Source of the DNA: Thermoplasmatota archaeon
Lineage (GTDB): Archaea > Thermoplasmatota > Thermoplasmata > Lutacidiplasmatales > JAMCUS01
DNA length: 64,000 bases
Assembly (NCBI GenBank): GCA_023379385.1
Contig: JAMCUS010000028.1
Coordinates: forward strand, 1 to 64,000
Direction: 5' to 3'
Below the pieces are notes generated by a model. The model saw only the letters and a list, made by a program, of their open reading frames with translations, was not told the DNA's origin and ran no database searches. Position 1 is the stretch's first letter; each line of letters begins with the position of its first letter. Positions 35,382-44,754 of this stretch are shown one piece after another. The position numbers were made by a program, and so were the translations under genes.

Positions 35382-36188
35382 TTATTTCCCGTTTATAGCA
35401 TAAAGAGAGATCGCCTCCTCTTCTGTAAAATGTAATAGTCTGGATGGAATTATTATTGTATGTAACGGATCTCCAAAATTAATCTTTTTCAATTCGGAAA
35501 GCATTCCTGACGATACGGTTAATTTATCGCTTCCGGCTCTGCATACAACAATTCCCAAAGATTTATCATTTAAAGTGCCTTTTTTTTCTGCCTTTTCTGC
35601 CATTTCCAGTATTATAGATATTGCCTCATTTGCTTTCATATATCTGTTATTTTCTGTATCAATATCTAAAAGTACAATTGTATGCGCATTTATGGATAGA
35701 TTATCTTCAATTACATTTAGCGATGAAAACGGCAATACATTCTTATATGGAAATGGTATGGATGCAATTTTTCCAAACTTATAGGCATGAAGACCTGTTA
35801 TAGAAATTACTGCGTTTATAATGGAGACGTTGTTTATCACCTTAACTGTAACATTCCTTTTTTTTAACCATAACAGAAGGTCATGATGTGTTGTAGCTAT
35901 GAAAGGGTCACCTGCAGTAATAAAAGAGGTATCTCCCTCCAGAACAGACTTGTATATCCGTTCATAACAGTTCTCAAGATCTTTTCTTAGAAGAATATTT
36001 ACTTTATTTTTAATTAACTTTTCAAGTTTTTTAACGTCCAGACCCATTGATACAGAGGTATATTGCTCCATAAAAACCGTTTTTGATCCTTTGATTGCGT
36101 TGAACCCTTTTATCGTTAAATCATTTTCATCACCCAAGCCAGCACCTACGAAATAAAATATGCCACAATTTTCAGATTCTTTCGTCAA
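35382..36188 (-). CDS. dph5: Diphthine synthase
   Basis: It adds methyl groups to a histidine of elongation factor 2 on the way to diphthamide. The 268-residue length is right, with family motifs IFYFVGAGLGDENDLTIKG at the N-terminus, FITAGDPFIATTHHDLLLWL (about 95-114) and IPFPYKN; VVCRAGSDK (about 222) near the end. The only in-frame start upstream of the conserved region is TTG at 36186-36188, which lies in the terminal GTAGTTGAC of an adjacent IS605-type element. The original start was probably destroyed or replaced by that insertion. Confidence 0.9.
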   Translation of the reverse strand: MTKESENCGIFYFVGAGLGDENDLTIKGFNAIKGSKTVFMEQYTSVSMGLDVKKLEKLIKNKVNILLRKDLENCYERIYKSVLEGDTSFITAGDPFIATTHHDLLLWLKKRNVTVKVINNVSIINAVISITGLHAYKFGKIASIPFPYKNVLPFSSLNVIEDNLSINAHTIVLLDIDTENNRYMKANEAISIILEMAEKAEKKGTLNDKSLGIVVCRAGSDKLTVSSGMLSELKKINFGDPLHTIIIPSRLLHFTEEEAISLYAINGK

Positions 36189-36840
36189 CTACTACACCCT
36201 GAAGGATTGTGGCTTGTTGCCGGTCTCCACCATACACGTAGGCATGGTTTCATTGAACCTTAATGATTGGATGGTTGACAACATCCTGAAGTACTCAGAT
36301 TTACCGAGTACCTCAATGTTTCTTGATGCATTGAGGTCTGCATGAAGCTCGAATCCACACTTCAGGCAATGGAATATTCTTCCTTTTCGATTGTTCCTAT
36401 CAACGAATCCACATTTTGAGTATTTCTGTGTTGTGTATTTGGGATTCACATATACAACCGATTTGTTCATTTCCTGCTCCTTGTATTCAATAAACTGCTC
36501 TAACTGTTGTGGAGACCATAAACCAAGTTTATGGCTAAATCTTCTTCCATTGCCCCTCTTCCTCATTTCTGTCGATCTTAGTTCTTCAAATGCAACTACG
36601 TCAAATGGATGATTTACTATCTGCTTTGAACATGCTTCTTTGAATTTCTCATCCGTTTCCAGAAGTACCTTATCGTAGGGAAGTTTTAATTTAATGGTTC
36701 TAAACATTATTTAATGGAAGGTTATTCTTGATAATAACACTTTTTGTTTGGGGAAGTCCGTGTATATCCATCCTAAAGCACTGGATTTTTACTGCTTCCC
36801 TCAAACTCCCACCAAAGATTATAAAAGTATAGCCGTTCTT
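36184..36840 (-). pseudogene. tnpB: IS605-type element, family B, with internally deleted tnpB
   Basis: The frame 36192-36707 starts MFRTIKLKLPYDKVLLETDE, then jumps to SKQIVNHPFDVVAFEELRS, the RuvC-II glutamate region, and on through KCGFVDRNNRKG and FHCLKCGFELHADLNASRN. About 200 codons, including RuvC-I, are missing, yet the frame is open. The left end (36708 to about 36840) and right end (from 36184) match the copy at 57130-58390. Dead as a nuclease; no tnpA. Confidence 0.8.
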
Positions 36841-36929
36841 AGGCCAATACCCTGACAGCCAACATGAATATATAAAAAACTCATAATCAACGATATTATA
36901 AAATAGTACAAAATGGTATAAATGTTTGT

Positions 36930-37883
36930 GTGTTTATGAGCGATGTTGATGCATTGATCAGCGATTTGATTTTAAAAATAAAGGAGAATGTTAAAGATAA
37001 TGCCATAATTGCCTGTTCAGGTGGCATAGATAGTACGGTAGCCGCGTATTTGGTACACACAGCTATAGGCGATAAGGCGACTTCTATCTTTATTGATACA
37101 GGTCTACTGAGAACAAATGAATCTAAAAATGTAAAAAAATTGTTTGAAAAGCTGGGTATATCGTATAAAATCGTTGATAAGCATGAGCTATTTCTAAACT
37201 CATTGAAAAACGTGGTGGATCCAGAGGAAAAGAGAATGATCGTAGGTAAATGTTTCATTGATTCATTTATAGAGGTAGCTAAAAATATAAACAGCAGATA
37301 TCTTATACAGGGGACCATTGCTCCGGATTGGATAGAAAGTGGTGACTCGGTAAGAGATACAATAAAAAGCCATCACAATGTGGGGGGTCTGCCATCAGAC
37401 ATTCCGTTGATTGTTTATGAACCTTTAAGAGATTTATATAAAGACGAAATTAGAAAAATTGCTGAAAGAATAGGTATTGAAAATGCATACAGGCAACCTT
37501 TTCCAGGCCCTGGATTTGCGATCAGGGTTTATGGCGATGTTACAGAGGAAAGGGTCAATATTGTGAGAGGTGCAACTGATGTTGTTGAAAGGATTGTTGA
37601 AGATGCTGTAAAGAAAGGACTGATCAGGCTTCCATGGCAATATTTTGCAATATTTCTTCCTGTCAAAAGTGTTGGTGTAAAAGGAGACCTGAGATCATAC
37701 GGCTATACCATTGTGGTGAGAATTGTTGAATCCACTGATGCCATGACTGCATCTGTATCTAATATACCGTTTGATGTACTGGAGGATATATCCTCCAAAA
37801 TATGTTCGTTATATTCCTCAGATATATCCAGAGTACTTTACGATATAACCTCAAAGCCACCTGGAACAATAGAATGGGAATAA
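36930..37883 (+). CDS. guaA: GMP synthetase, ATP-pyrophosphatase subunit
   Basis: It adenylates XMP and, with ammonia from a separate glutaminase subunit, makes GMP. The 317-residue protein has only the synthetase half: PP-loop IIACSGGIDSTVAAYL (about 29-44), GTIAPDWIESG (about 131), HHNVGGLP, the QPFPGPGFAIR motif (about 190) and the C-terminal KPPGTIEWE. The N-terminal glutaminase domain is absent, as usual in archaea, where it is a separate gene not seen here. ATG 36936 (MSDVD) is an alternative start. Confidence 0.93.
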   Translation: MFMSDVDALISDLILKIKENVKDNAIIACSGGIDSTVAAYLVHTAIGDKATSIFIDTGLLRTNESKNVKKLFEKLGISYKIVDKHELFLNSLKNVVDPEEKRMIVGKCFIDSFIEVAKNINSRYLIQGTIAPDWIESGDSVRDTIKSHHNVGGLPSDIPLIVYEPLRDLYKDEIRKIAERIGIENAYRQPFPGPGFAIRVYGDVTEERVNIVRGATDVVERIVEDAVKKGLIRLPWQYFAIFLPVKSVGVKGDLRSYGYTIVVRIVESTDAMTASVSNIPFDVLEDISSKICSLYSSDISRVLYDITSKPPGTIEWE

Positions 37884-37955
37884 AATACCCGGTACCTGTT
37901 TAGCTCTGTGCCAGTATCCTTTATTATGCTTTCGTTCAACTTTAATAAAATAGCA

Positions 37956-38678
37956 TTATTTGTTACCCAAAAATACAGTAGCAGTACCCAGAGTACAGTC
38001 CCTATACCTACAATTTTTAAATTTAGCAAGATAAAATTTTTTAATTATTTCGTTTCTTGCAGGAAATGATAATAATGATTGTGGTAAATAGCTGTATGCC
38101 TCTTCGTTTTTGGATAATATACCTCCTATATAAGGACCTACTTTTAAGAAAACTTTCTTGTGAATTTCTCTTATCACTTCATTGGTAGGAATAGATATCT
38201 CTAAAAGTATGAATAATCCAGATTTTTTTAGAATTCTATTAACTTCTGCAATTGCATCATCAATAGGTGAAATGTTTCTGAAGGTATACGCACTTATTAC
38301 GTAATCAAAACTTTCGTCTTTGAATGGTAATGTAAAAACATTACCCTCTATAAGATTAACCTTTTTTTTATTCGTGTAAAGCTTTTTGTACCCAACTTTC
38401 AGCATATCTCTTGTGATATCAATACCCGTTATACTACCTTTGAATCCCTTTTTTATAAGATATAGTGGAATATCGCACGTTCCAGTACCTATATCAAGTA
38501 CTGATTTGTTAGAGCCCATGGAGATGTAAGAGAGTGCAACAGTCCTCCAATATATATCTAATCCAAAAGTCATTATTTTATTTGTAATATCATATTTGTC
38601 ATAAATTGAAGAAAAAAAAATCCTTACCTTTTCAGTTCTTTTATCACCTGTAAGGTATGCATCCTCTACGGAACCCAT
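37956..38678 (-). CDS. UbiE/COQ5-type methyltransferase (menaquinone synthesis)
   Basis: A 240-residue SAM methyltransferase. FSSIYDKYDITNKIMTFGLD (about 26-45) and WRTVALSYI are the UbiE/MenG signatures; VLDIGTGTCDIPLYL is motif I; DYVISAYTFRNI and GLFILLEISIP follow. It probably C-methylates demethylmenaquinone or a related quinone. Its start overlaps the end of a 23-codon frame with a strong ribosome-binding site (see 38666). It is convergent with guaA, and the 70-bp spacer holds a fragment similar to 17460-17500. Confidence 0.85.
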   Translation of the reverse strand: MGSVEDAYLTGDKRTEKVRIFFSSIYDKYDITNKIMTFGLDIYWRTVALSYISMGSNKSVLDIGTGTCDIPLYLIKKGFKGSITGIDITRDMLKVGYKKLYTNKKKVNLIEGNVFTLPFKDESFDYVISAYTFRNISPIDDAIAEVNRILKKSGLFILLEISIPTNEVIREIHKKVFLKVGPYIGGILSKNEEAYSYLPQSLLSFPARNEIIKKFYLAKFKNCRYRDCTLGTATVFLGNK

Positions 38679-38737
38679 GTACCTGCACCTCTATTGAGAT
38701 CATAATTCTTGTTAAATTTATTAACATTAATCTTCAT
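38666..38737 (-). CDS. Possible 23-residue leader peptide overlapping the methyltransferase start
   Basis: AAGGTGA lies six bases before an ATG at 38737, the best ribosome-binding site in this spacer. The frame (MKINVNKFNKNYDLNRGAGT, ending WVP) stops 10 bases inside the methyltransferase gene, whose own ATG has no clear site. This suggests translational coupling. Short length means chance cannot be excluded. Confidence 0.35.
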   Translation of the reverse strand: MKINVNKFNKNYDLNRGAGTWVP

Positions 38738-38756
38738 AAGTTGTCACCTTACACGC

Positions 38757-38918
38757 TTAAACTTGACGGGTATAACTCAATATCCTCCCATTCCTGACAA
38801 ATGCTTCAGGTAAAGTATTTATCAGCATTACATGAACAACATGGATTTTATCACGTGCCGGCAACCTCATACCCATATCAGTCCACGTATGTATGTACAC
38901 AACCTCATCTTCGTTCAT
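38757..38918 (-). CDS. Possible small protein upstream of the UbiE-like gene
   Basis: A 53-codon frame (MNEDEVVYIHTWTDMGMRLP to LPEAFVRNGRILSYTRQV) on the same strand, ending 19 bp before the 23-codon frame. Composition looks protein-like (balanced, no runs), but I recognise no family and see no strong ribosome-binding site. It occupies most of the otherwise empty 388-bp spacer between the UbiE-like gene and the ribonuclease gene. Confidence 0.25.
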   Translation of the reverse strand: MNEDEVVYIHTWTDMGMRLPARDKIHVVHVMLINTLPEAFVRNGRILSYTRQV

Positions 38919-39066
38919 TGATATGGAACGCTGTTGCCATAAATCCTTTCAGATGTTGGCTTCTTTCAGTTACACTTTATAACTTGCATTATTCCTAAAG
39001 ATTTAAAAGTATATAGATGCTTACAGATAGGTTTACATATATTATTAATTACATCAAATTTTATGA

Positions 39067-40971
39067 TTATATCAATCGTACTGTTTCAAGATTGTTAGGT
39101 ACTTTAATATCAATGTTAAATTTATTTCTTAAAACAGATGCTAACTCTATTGATTTCTGGTAATCACCGTGTGATAATATAATCACAGAGGGTTTCGGCT
39201 CCATTTTAGCAACATAGTTTATCAGCTGATTTCTATCACTGTGTCCTGAGAATCCATCACATGTTTCGACGGACAGTCTTATGGGAACAGATTTCTGGAC
39301 TCCGTTTTTATCAATATAAATATATTCATTCATACCGCGTTGTATTCTTCTACCTGTAGAATTTTCAGCCTGATATCCAACGAAAATCAATGAATTTGAC
39401 GCAGAATCACACCAGTTTCTGAAATACTCCATAACTGGGCCTCCGTTAAGCATACCTGAGGTAGCCAGGACCACACACGGTTCAGGATCATTTATTACCT
39501 TTTCCCTTTCGGCACTGTTATTTACAATCTTAAAAAAAGAGGATAGAAATGGATTGTTTTTCTCCTGCAGGATATCAAATTTAAGTGCTGTATTTAGATA
39601 CTCTGGATATGTGGTATGAAGTGCTGTGGCCTCATGTATAAGCCCATCCATATATACATTAACTTCAGGAAGTATCCTGTTTTTTATAGCGTCACTGAGA
39701 ACAAGCATAACTTCCTGAGATCTACCAACTGCAAATACAGGTATAAGAACATGCCCATTACGTTCCATGGACCTCTTTACCAGAGATACTAAAAGATCAG
39801 TTGCATCTGACCTGGATGGCTGTATATCTTTATGTCCTCCGTACGTAGATTCCATTACAAGTGCCTCAATTCTTGGAAATTTATTTGCTGCGGGGTTAAA
39901 TAGCCATGTCTTTTCGTATTTTATATCGCCTGTGAAGACAATATTATAATCACCATCGCCAATATGGATGTGGACACTTGCAGAACCAAGTATGTGCCCA
40001 GCATTATGAAACGTCATTCGCATATCCGGTGCAATATCTGTAGTTTCCCCGTAATTCATTACGATACAATTTTTAAGCATACTACGTACATCTTCGGAAT
40101 CATAAAAACTTTTTTGACCATCCGATTGATTAACTTTTATGAAATCAAGCATCAGCATAGTCATCATATCTCTCGTTGGTGGAGTGCAGTATACGGGTCC
40201 ATCATACCTGTATTTGAACAGAGCAGGTAATAACCCAGAGTGGTCTATATGTGCATGTGTTATTATAACAGCATCTAATGAATCAAGTGGAAGAAGTTCT
40301 GGCATGTTAAGATATGGAGTTCCACCATTCGCTACGTCGTATCCACATTCTACCAATATCTTGCTCTGATCTGTGGTTAATAGATGGGCACTCCTTCCAA
40401 CTTCGTGATAACCACCCAATGCAGTTAACCTCATCCAGTGTTCACCTGTGGATCTGGGTCTTGATATCTTCTTTGCGACCATTTCAAGAAATTTTTTTCG
40501 ATCTTCCTGAACCATTCGCATATGCATTCTAATATCATCTACAATTTTAGACTTCAGTGGGGGGGTTCTTATAACTATGGGAAGCCATCCGATTTCCTTT
40601 TTGAGTTCATTTAAAATAAAGTCATTATTTCCTGTTATAACGGATGGATCTTTCGCCTCTATAACAACTTCTCCAATTTCAGGTTGAAAATAGATAGAGG
40701 TTACTTCTGCCTCTTTCGGAACGATTTTATTTATAGACTTCTCAGACTCATCCTGGGGTAAAAGTATTGAAGGATCCGGTCTGATAACAACGCGTCTATG
40801 AATTCGCATAGCAAGCATTTTCACAAGATCTGGCTTGTCTGCTATGATATCCATATTTTTGGTATATAATACCACAAATGGACCTTCAAATTCAATGGAG
40901 GTTATTTCGATTCCAGATGGAAATATAGTACTTATTGCACTTTTTACATTGCTTAACAGATCTCCTAACAT
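39067..40971 (-). CDS. KH/beta-CASP ribonuclease aCPSF1 (FttA)
   Basis: The archaeal homologue of CPSF73 that cleaves nascent RNA to terminate transcription. 634 residues: two N-terminal KH-like domains (about 1-150), the metallo-beta-lactamase domain with VIITHAHIDHSGLLPAL (HxHxDH, about 235-251), ILGSASVHI and VFTGDIKYE, then the beta-CASP domain (ESTYGGH, VLIPVFAVGRSQEVM, ATSGMLNGGPV) and the final SGHSDRNQL and ILSHGD. All metal ligands appear present. It lies 55 bp after the proteasome beta gene and is probably cotranscribed with it. Confidence 0.94.
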   Translation of the reverse strand: MLGDLLSNVKSAISTIFPSGIEITSIEFEGPFVVLYTKNMDIIADKPDLVKMLAMRIHRRVVIRPDPSILLPQDESEKSINKIVPKEAEVTSIYFQPEIGEVVIEAKDPSVITGNNDFILNELKKEIGWLPIVIRTPPLKSKIVDDIRMHMRMVQEDRKKFLEMVAKKISRPRSTGEHWMRLTALGGYHEVGRSAHLLTTDQSKILVECGYDVANGGTPYLNMPELLPLDSLDAVIITHAHIDHSGLLPALFKYRYDGPVYCTPPTRDMMTMLMLDFIKVNQSDGQKSFYDSEDVRSMLKNCIVMNYGETTDIAPDMRMTFHNAGHILGSASVHIHIGDGDYNIVFTGDIKYEKTWLFNPAANKFPRIEALVMESTYGGHKDIQPSRSDATDLLVSLVKRSMERNGHVLIPVFAVGRSQEVMLVLSDAIKNRILPEVNVYMDGLIHEATALHTTYPEYLNTALKFDILQEKNNPFLSSFFKIVNNSAEREKVINDPEPCVVLATSGMLNGGPVMEYFRNWCDSASNSLIFVGYQAENSTGRRIQRGMNEYIYIDKNGVQKSVPIRLSVETCDGFSGHSDRNQLINYVAKMEPKPSVIILSHGDYQKSIELASVLRNKFNIDIKVPNNLETVRLI

Positions 40972-41026
40972 AAAAATGATACCATCAAATATTTAAGAAT
41001 TTAATAAAATTTAATTTTAATGGGTT

Positions 41027-41671
41027 TTAGTTTAATTTCAATTTGGTTATTCTTTTTTTAATTTCATCGTCCGTAAGCTCTTTGAATTCCTTGTCACTTA
41101 TAACGGCAATACTCATGCCATCTCCTGAGGCTGAATCCCTTTTCATGGCTGCTGTTAGACCGCGTATAACCATATCAATTGCGTCGTTTGTAGACATATC
41201 TGCTTTGTAATAATCTTCCAGAACACCATAAACAAACATGGAGCCAGAACCTGTAGATACAAATTTATCCTCTATAGAACCACCCGCTGGATCTATGGAA
41301 TATACATGCCCTCCGTTTTTATCTACACCACCCAACAGGACCCATGCGTAATAAGGATAATACCTGTTACTGACCAGAATATTGGACAATAAAGTGGATG
41401 CACTATCTATTGTTACCTGCTTATTCTGTTTAAGCTTGTAGAGAGCAACCTCAGCTTTTAAATATCTGACAAGAAGCTGTGCATCCCCTACCAGACCTGC
41501 TACGGTCATTCCCATATTTTCATCAACTTTGAATAACTTTTGCGTAGTTTTGTGAGCTATGAAATTGCCCATTGTGGCACGATGCTCCGTGGCCATTATA
41601 ACGCTATCTTTTGTAACAACACCTACCGTAGTTGTTCCCTTCTTTTGCTCTTCTATAATATTATCATTCAT
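41027..41671 (-). CDS. psmB: Proteasome beta subunit
   Basis: The peptidase subunit of the 20S proteasome. The propeptide is 12 residues (MNDNIIEEQKKG) and cleavage before TTTVGVV exposes the catalytic Thr13. The other active-site residues are present: the Asp of KDSVIMATEHRATMG, Lys in THKTTQKLFKVD-like sequence (HKTTQKLF) and the later SGDG region. GLVGDAQLLVRYLKAEVALY and ASTGSGSMFVYGVLE are strong family motifs. The 214-residue length is typical. It is upstream of aCPSF1 in the same orientation. Confidence 0.95.
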   Translation of the reverse strand: MNDNIIEEQKKGTTTVGVVTKDSVIMATEHRATMGNFIAHKTTQKLFKVDENMGMTVAGLVGDAQLLVRYLKAEVALYKLKQNKQVTIDSASTLLSNILVSNRYYPYYAWVLLGGVDKNGGHVYSIDPAGGSIEDKFVSTGSGSMFVYGVLEDYYKADMSTNDAIDMVIRGLTAAMKRDSASGDGMSIAVISDKEFKELTDDEIKKRITKLKLN

Positions 41672-41890
41672 ACAATATCAACTCCAAAAAATAAGTTATG
41701 CCAATATCAGTAATAACAATATCGTATTTAAAGATTGCATAAAGCTCTATGGTTACAATAAGTTAAATCTTCATTTAACTTTTTGTTATGAATATAAACC
41801 ATCTATTCAGAAATATTTCAAGTTATTACGTCAAAAGCCATTACTGCGGGATAGCTTATTCTGTTGTGTTATTATTATGTAACCCATTTG

Positions 41891-42520
41891 TTAAAAAAAT
41901 CCAAACCATAAAAGTATAATACCTATAAACTCTGCGATGTATAAAAATGCAGGGAATTTAGCTATATACAAACCACCTGCAATACTTACGATAATTGTCC
42001 CGATAATTATGCTCAACATTTTGTTATTCTTTTTCTGCCTATAGCTCTGTGCCGCAACAACGATAAGTATTAATGCCGCTGGAAAGGTAGCTAGAGATGA
42101 AGAGGCAATTATACCTAAAGGCAACGGACCAAAAACCACATAGTTTGTGATAAGATTTCCAACAGGTTCAGTAATCACAAAATATAAAGTTACTGCACTT
42201 ATAATGATACAATATAACAGGTAAACCCTTTTTATATTATCTGATTTTACAAGAGATATGGATCCCAGTGCCAGCAATTCAACTATAACAACCACTACTA
42301 AAAGATATGTTTGGATAAGGAATTGATCTCGGATGTTAAATGCAAATAGAATTTCCAGAAATACACCGATAGCAAAAAACCACATTCCAGAACTCCAGTA
42401 TAGATATGATGTTAATTTATTTGCAACATATTTCTTTGTTAAATATCCTGCAAGAATACTACATAAGATGAATATTATAATGGTAGATAGTTCCACTGAT
42501 GCCTTTATTAAATCACTCAT
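41891..42520 (-). CDS. Polytopic membrane protein, unknown function
   Basis: A 209-residue protein with about seven hydrophobic helices, beginning LSTIIIFILCSILAGYLTKK and ending FLYIAEFIGIILLWFGFF. Polar residues are few and no catalytic motif is visible. Conserved small integral membrane proteins of this kind are common in Thermoplasmata. Convergent spacing to psmB gives no clue. Confidence 0.6.
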   Translation of the reverse strand: MSDLIKASVELSTIIIFILCSILAGYLTKKYVANKLTSYLYWSSGMWFFAIGVFLEILFAFNIRDQFLIQTYLLVVVVIVELLALGSISLVKSDNIKRVYLLYCIIISAVTLYFVITEPVGNLITNYVVFGPLPLGIIASSSLATFPAALILIVVAAQSYRQKKNNKMLSIIIGTIIVSIAGGLYIAKFPAFLYIAEFIGIILLWFGFF

Positions 42521-42775
42521 AGATTATAAAGATATAAAAATATCAGATATTTAAGCTCATAGATTCATTTTGCTCTATGAACTGTTCTATTTTTATATTA
42601 CTTCCGGAGTCGTAAATATGTTATACAGCGATTTTCACCAAATAATTAATTGTCATATTTGATTCCTGATCGCTGCTATTATTTCAACTTCTCCATTTAT
42701 AGAACGTACTCCCTCTAAGGGATTACCGCAATATAATATATTAAATCTTTGATATCGTATAATTTCACCGAAAAT

Positions 42776-43300
42776 TTATTTTGTGGTTCGTGATGTTAAT
42801 TTTACTATACTCTTTTCAGAGACTTTTCTACCTATATCGTACATTTTCTTATCTACTCTTGCAGATATCCGTAACCCTTTATTTGTAGTTGTTCCACGGA
42901 TCAGGTTCACTATCGTTTCGTAATTTACCAGTGGTTTCCCTTTCCAGTTCATACTGATAAAAGAGAACATTCTATGTTCAATCTTGTTCCACTTGCTTGT
43001 ACCAGGTGGATAATGACACACAGTTACGTTCAGACACATTTCATTTGAAAATTTTTGCAGATGATATCTCCACAGCCTACTACGACTTGCATTACTGCCT
43101 CCACAGTCCGCTGTGATCAACAGTTCCTGTGCACCAGGATAGTTTTCTCTGCCTATCTTCTTCCACCATTGTCTTATGCTCTCTACCGCAAATTCTGCAG
43201 TATCATGGCTTATTCCAACATTGACAAAACCGCTGTTTGTTTCCAGTTCGTATATTCCATAGTGGACTGCTTTTCCTTCTGACTGAATATTAAAATCTCC
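42776..43300 (-). pseudogene. ISAzo13-type transposase C-terminal remnant
   Basis: Minus-strand sequence reads HYGIYELETNSGFVNVGISH, DTAEFAVESIRQWWKKIGRE, LLITADCGGSNASRSRLWRY, then VCHYPPGTSKWNKIEHRMFS and NWKGKPLVNYETIVNLI. These are the conserved blocks of the ISAzo13 ('Rhodopirellula') transposase, including the second and third catalytic acidic residues (TADCGGSN and KIEHRMF). The final 114 codons (42776-43120) are still open. The N-terminal half is absent. Confidence 0.85.
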
Positions 43301-43781
43301 GGGCGGTCAGCCCTTCATTGCGGCTCTTAGTCAGTCATAAGAGCCGCATAGGAGGTGGATTATATGTATATACGAAAAAAGAATATTGACAATAGTTTTG
43401 CATATATATGTAAAAATAAAAATGCCATTTCTATTTATTTATTAATAACCAGATGTTGATTTTAAATATTATAAAATATTAAATATTATTTAATATTCTG
43501 TAATTCTGTGCTATCCATTGAATCAGGAGGTCAATAAATATTTTATATAATGAAACGAATGCAAAATCATTGTAAAATATATATCAATTATCACACTAAT
43601 TTGCCATACCCATGTCAATAAAATGCTGATTTTATCAAATTTATATGTGTCAGTATTTCTAAATATTATTGTAATTTTGTTATATAAAAAAATTTATTAC
43701 TACCTAACACTATTATGTTATTGGGACACTAGATATTGTGTTTGGTGTTCTTGGGATGGTGGTGTTCTTCGCCACGGTCCC
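43301..43781. other. AT-rich spacer with a strong hairpin at 43320-43347
   Basis: GCGGCTCTTA (43320-43329) and TAAGAGCCGC (43338-43347) form a perfect 10-bp stem with an 8-nt loop, in a short GC-rich block (GGGCGGTCAGCCC is just upstream). It may be an IS605-type end or a terminator. GGAGGTGG follows and precedes an ATG of a 31-codon frame that I do not consider convincing. The remaining 400 bp are AT-rich, with no gene seen. Confidence 0.4.
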
Positions 43782-44513
43782 CTAAATTTCCTTTATACCG
43801 TAGCCGTCTACTTTACTTTTATCATAGGGTGATGTATCAAATTTGTTATAGATCATATTAAAAAAAGTATTAAAGTCAAATACTCCTGTTATTGGATTTG
43901 AATATTTCTTAAATACCGAATAAGCTACTAGATCTGAGAGCTGTATGCCTACATAATCTTTTGAATCCATAAATAAAGGTCTATTTAGTATACTTCTAGA
44001 TGATTTTATACTTTTAGTATAGTAACCATTTTTAATTTCATTTTTGATTGAATCCCTAATTGTTATGTCGTGACTTATTTCTGTTTCGTCTATTATCAAT
44101 ATTGCCATCCCATTTATTTTATCAATATATTTTGCTATTCTTTCTATAAGGTACTGCCAGGATGTAAATTCTCTAACATTAACATATTTTTTAGAATGGT
44201 TTTGTGGACTGAGTTTATTTCTACTTATAACACTGATTATTGTACAGTCCATAGTAGATATATAGCCATAAAGTTTATTCATGAATGACTTCCTAACATT
44301 CACATCGTAACGTCTATAATCACTTTTTCCATGAACTATATAATTTGCATGTATCTCTAACCAGGGATCTACTTTGGGAAATGCATCTAACTTCATTTTC
44401 ATAATAATATTTTCAATATCAAAAAACAATGAATCCTCCATTATCAATGCAGACAAAACAAAAGGTCCTACATCGGTTGCTTTACCACTTTCATCTATAA
44501 GTGCAAAATACAT
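43782..44513 (-). CDS. DUF3800 family protein
   Basis: A 243-residue protein. The N-terminal MYFALIDESGKATDVGPFVL has the Asp-Glu-Ser-Gly of DUF3800; a central aspartate lies in AILIIDETEI (about 138), and the C-terminal SKDYVGIQLSDLVAYSVFKK has the conserved Q-x2-D. The family has a ribonuclease H-like fold and is frequent in defence and mobile regions, with activity largely unproven. It is flanked by an AT-rich spacer and by repeats shared with 51118. Confidence 0.78.
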   Translation of the reverse strand: MYFALIDESGKATDVGPFVLSALIMEDSLFFDIENIIMKMKLDAFPKVDPWLEIHANYIVHGKSDYRRYDVNVRKSFMNKLYGYISTMDCTIISVISRNKLSPQNHSKKYVNVREFTSWQYLIERIAKYIDKINGMAILIIDETEISHDITIRDSIKNEIKNGYYTKSIKSSRSILNRPLFMDSKDYVGIQLSDLVAYSVFKKYSNPITGVFDFNTFFNMIYNKFDTSPYDKSKVDGYGIKEI

Positions 44514-44550
44514 GTTTTGTTAATATGCCTTACCTATACTTATTTTTAAC

Positions 44551-44645
44551 CTTAGGCACTGTAATTTAATTATATGATTATTTATATTTAATTTTCATAA
44601 ATAAGTTCTTGTGTAAATGCTTATGTTATTTATTTACAATGCCTT
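44551..44645. repeat. Copy 1 of a ~95-bp dispersed repeat
   Basis: TTAGGCAC, an AT-rich middle, then ATAAATAAGTT and GTAAATGCTTATGTTATTTA recur at 51118-51212 with roughly 85 percent identity by eye. Here it lies upstream of the DUF3800 gene; at 51 kb it follows an IS605-type right end. Unknown nature: small non-autonomous element or shared promoter. Confidence 0.55.
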
Positions 44646-44754
44646 AACTCCTATGTCAATTATATATGATTATATGGATAATAATTTTTTATATTATTTT
44701 ACATTGAACTCACAAAGCACTGAAAAGTTTATATTTGTATTACCTACACGGGTA

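Noticed and set aside
37838-38029. Minus-strand gene with SHSIVPGGFE
   Set aside because: This reading is the antisense of the conserved GMP synthetase end KPPGTIEWE and of the methyltransferase 3' region, not a separate gene.
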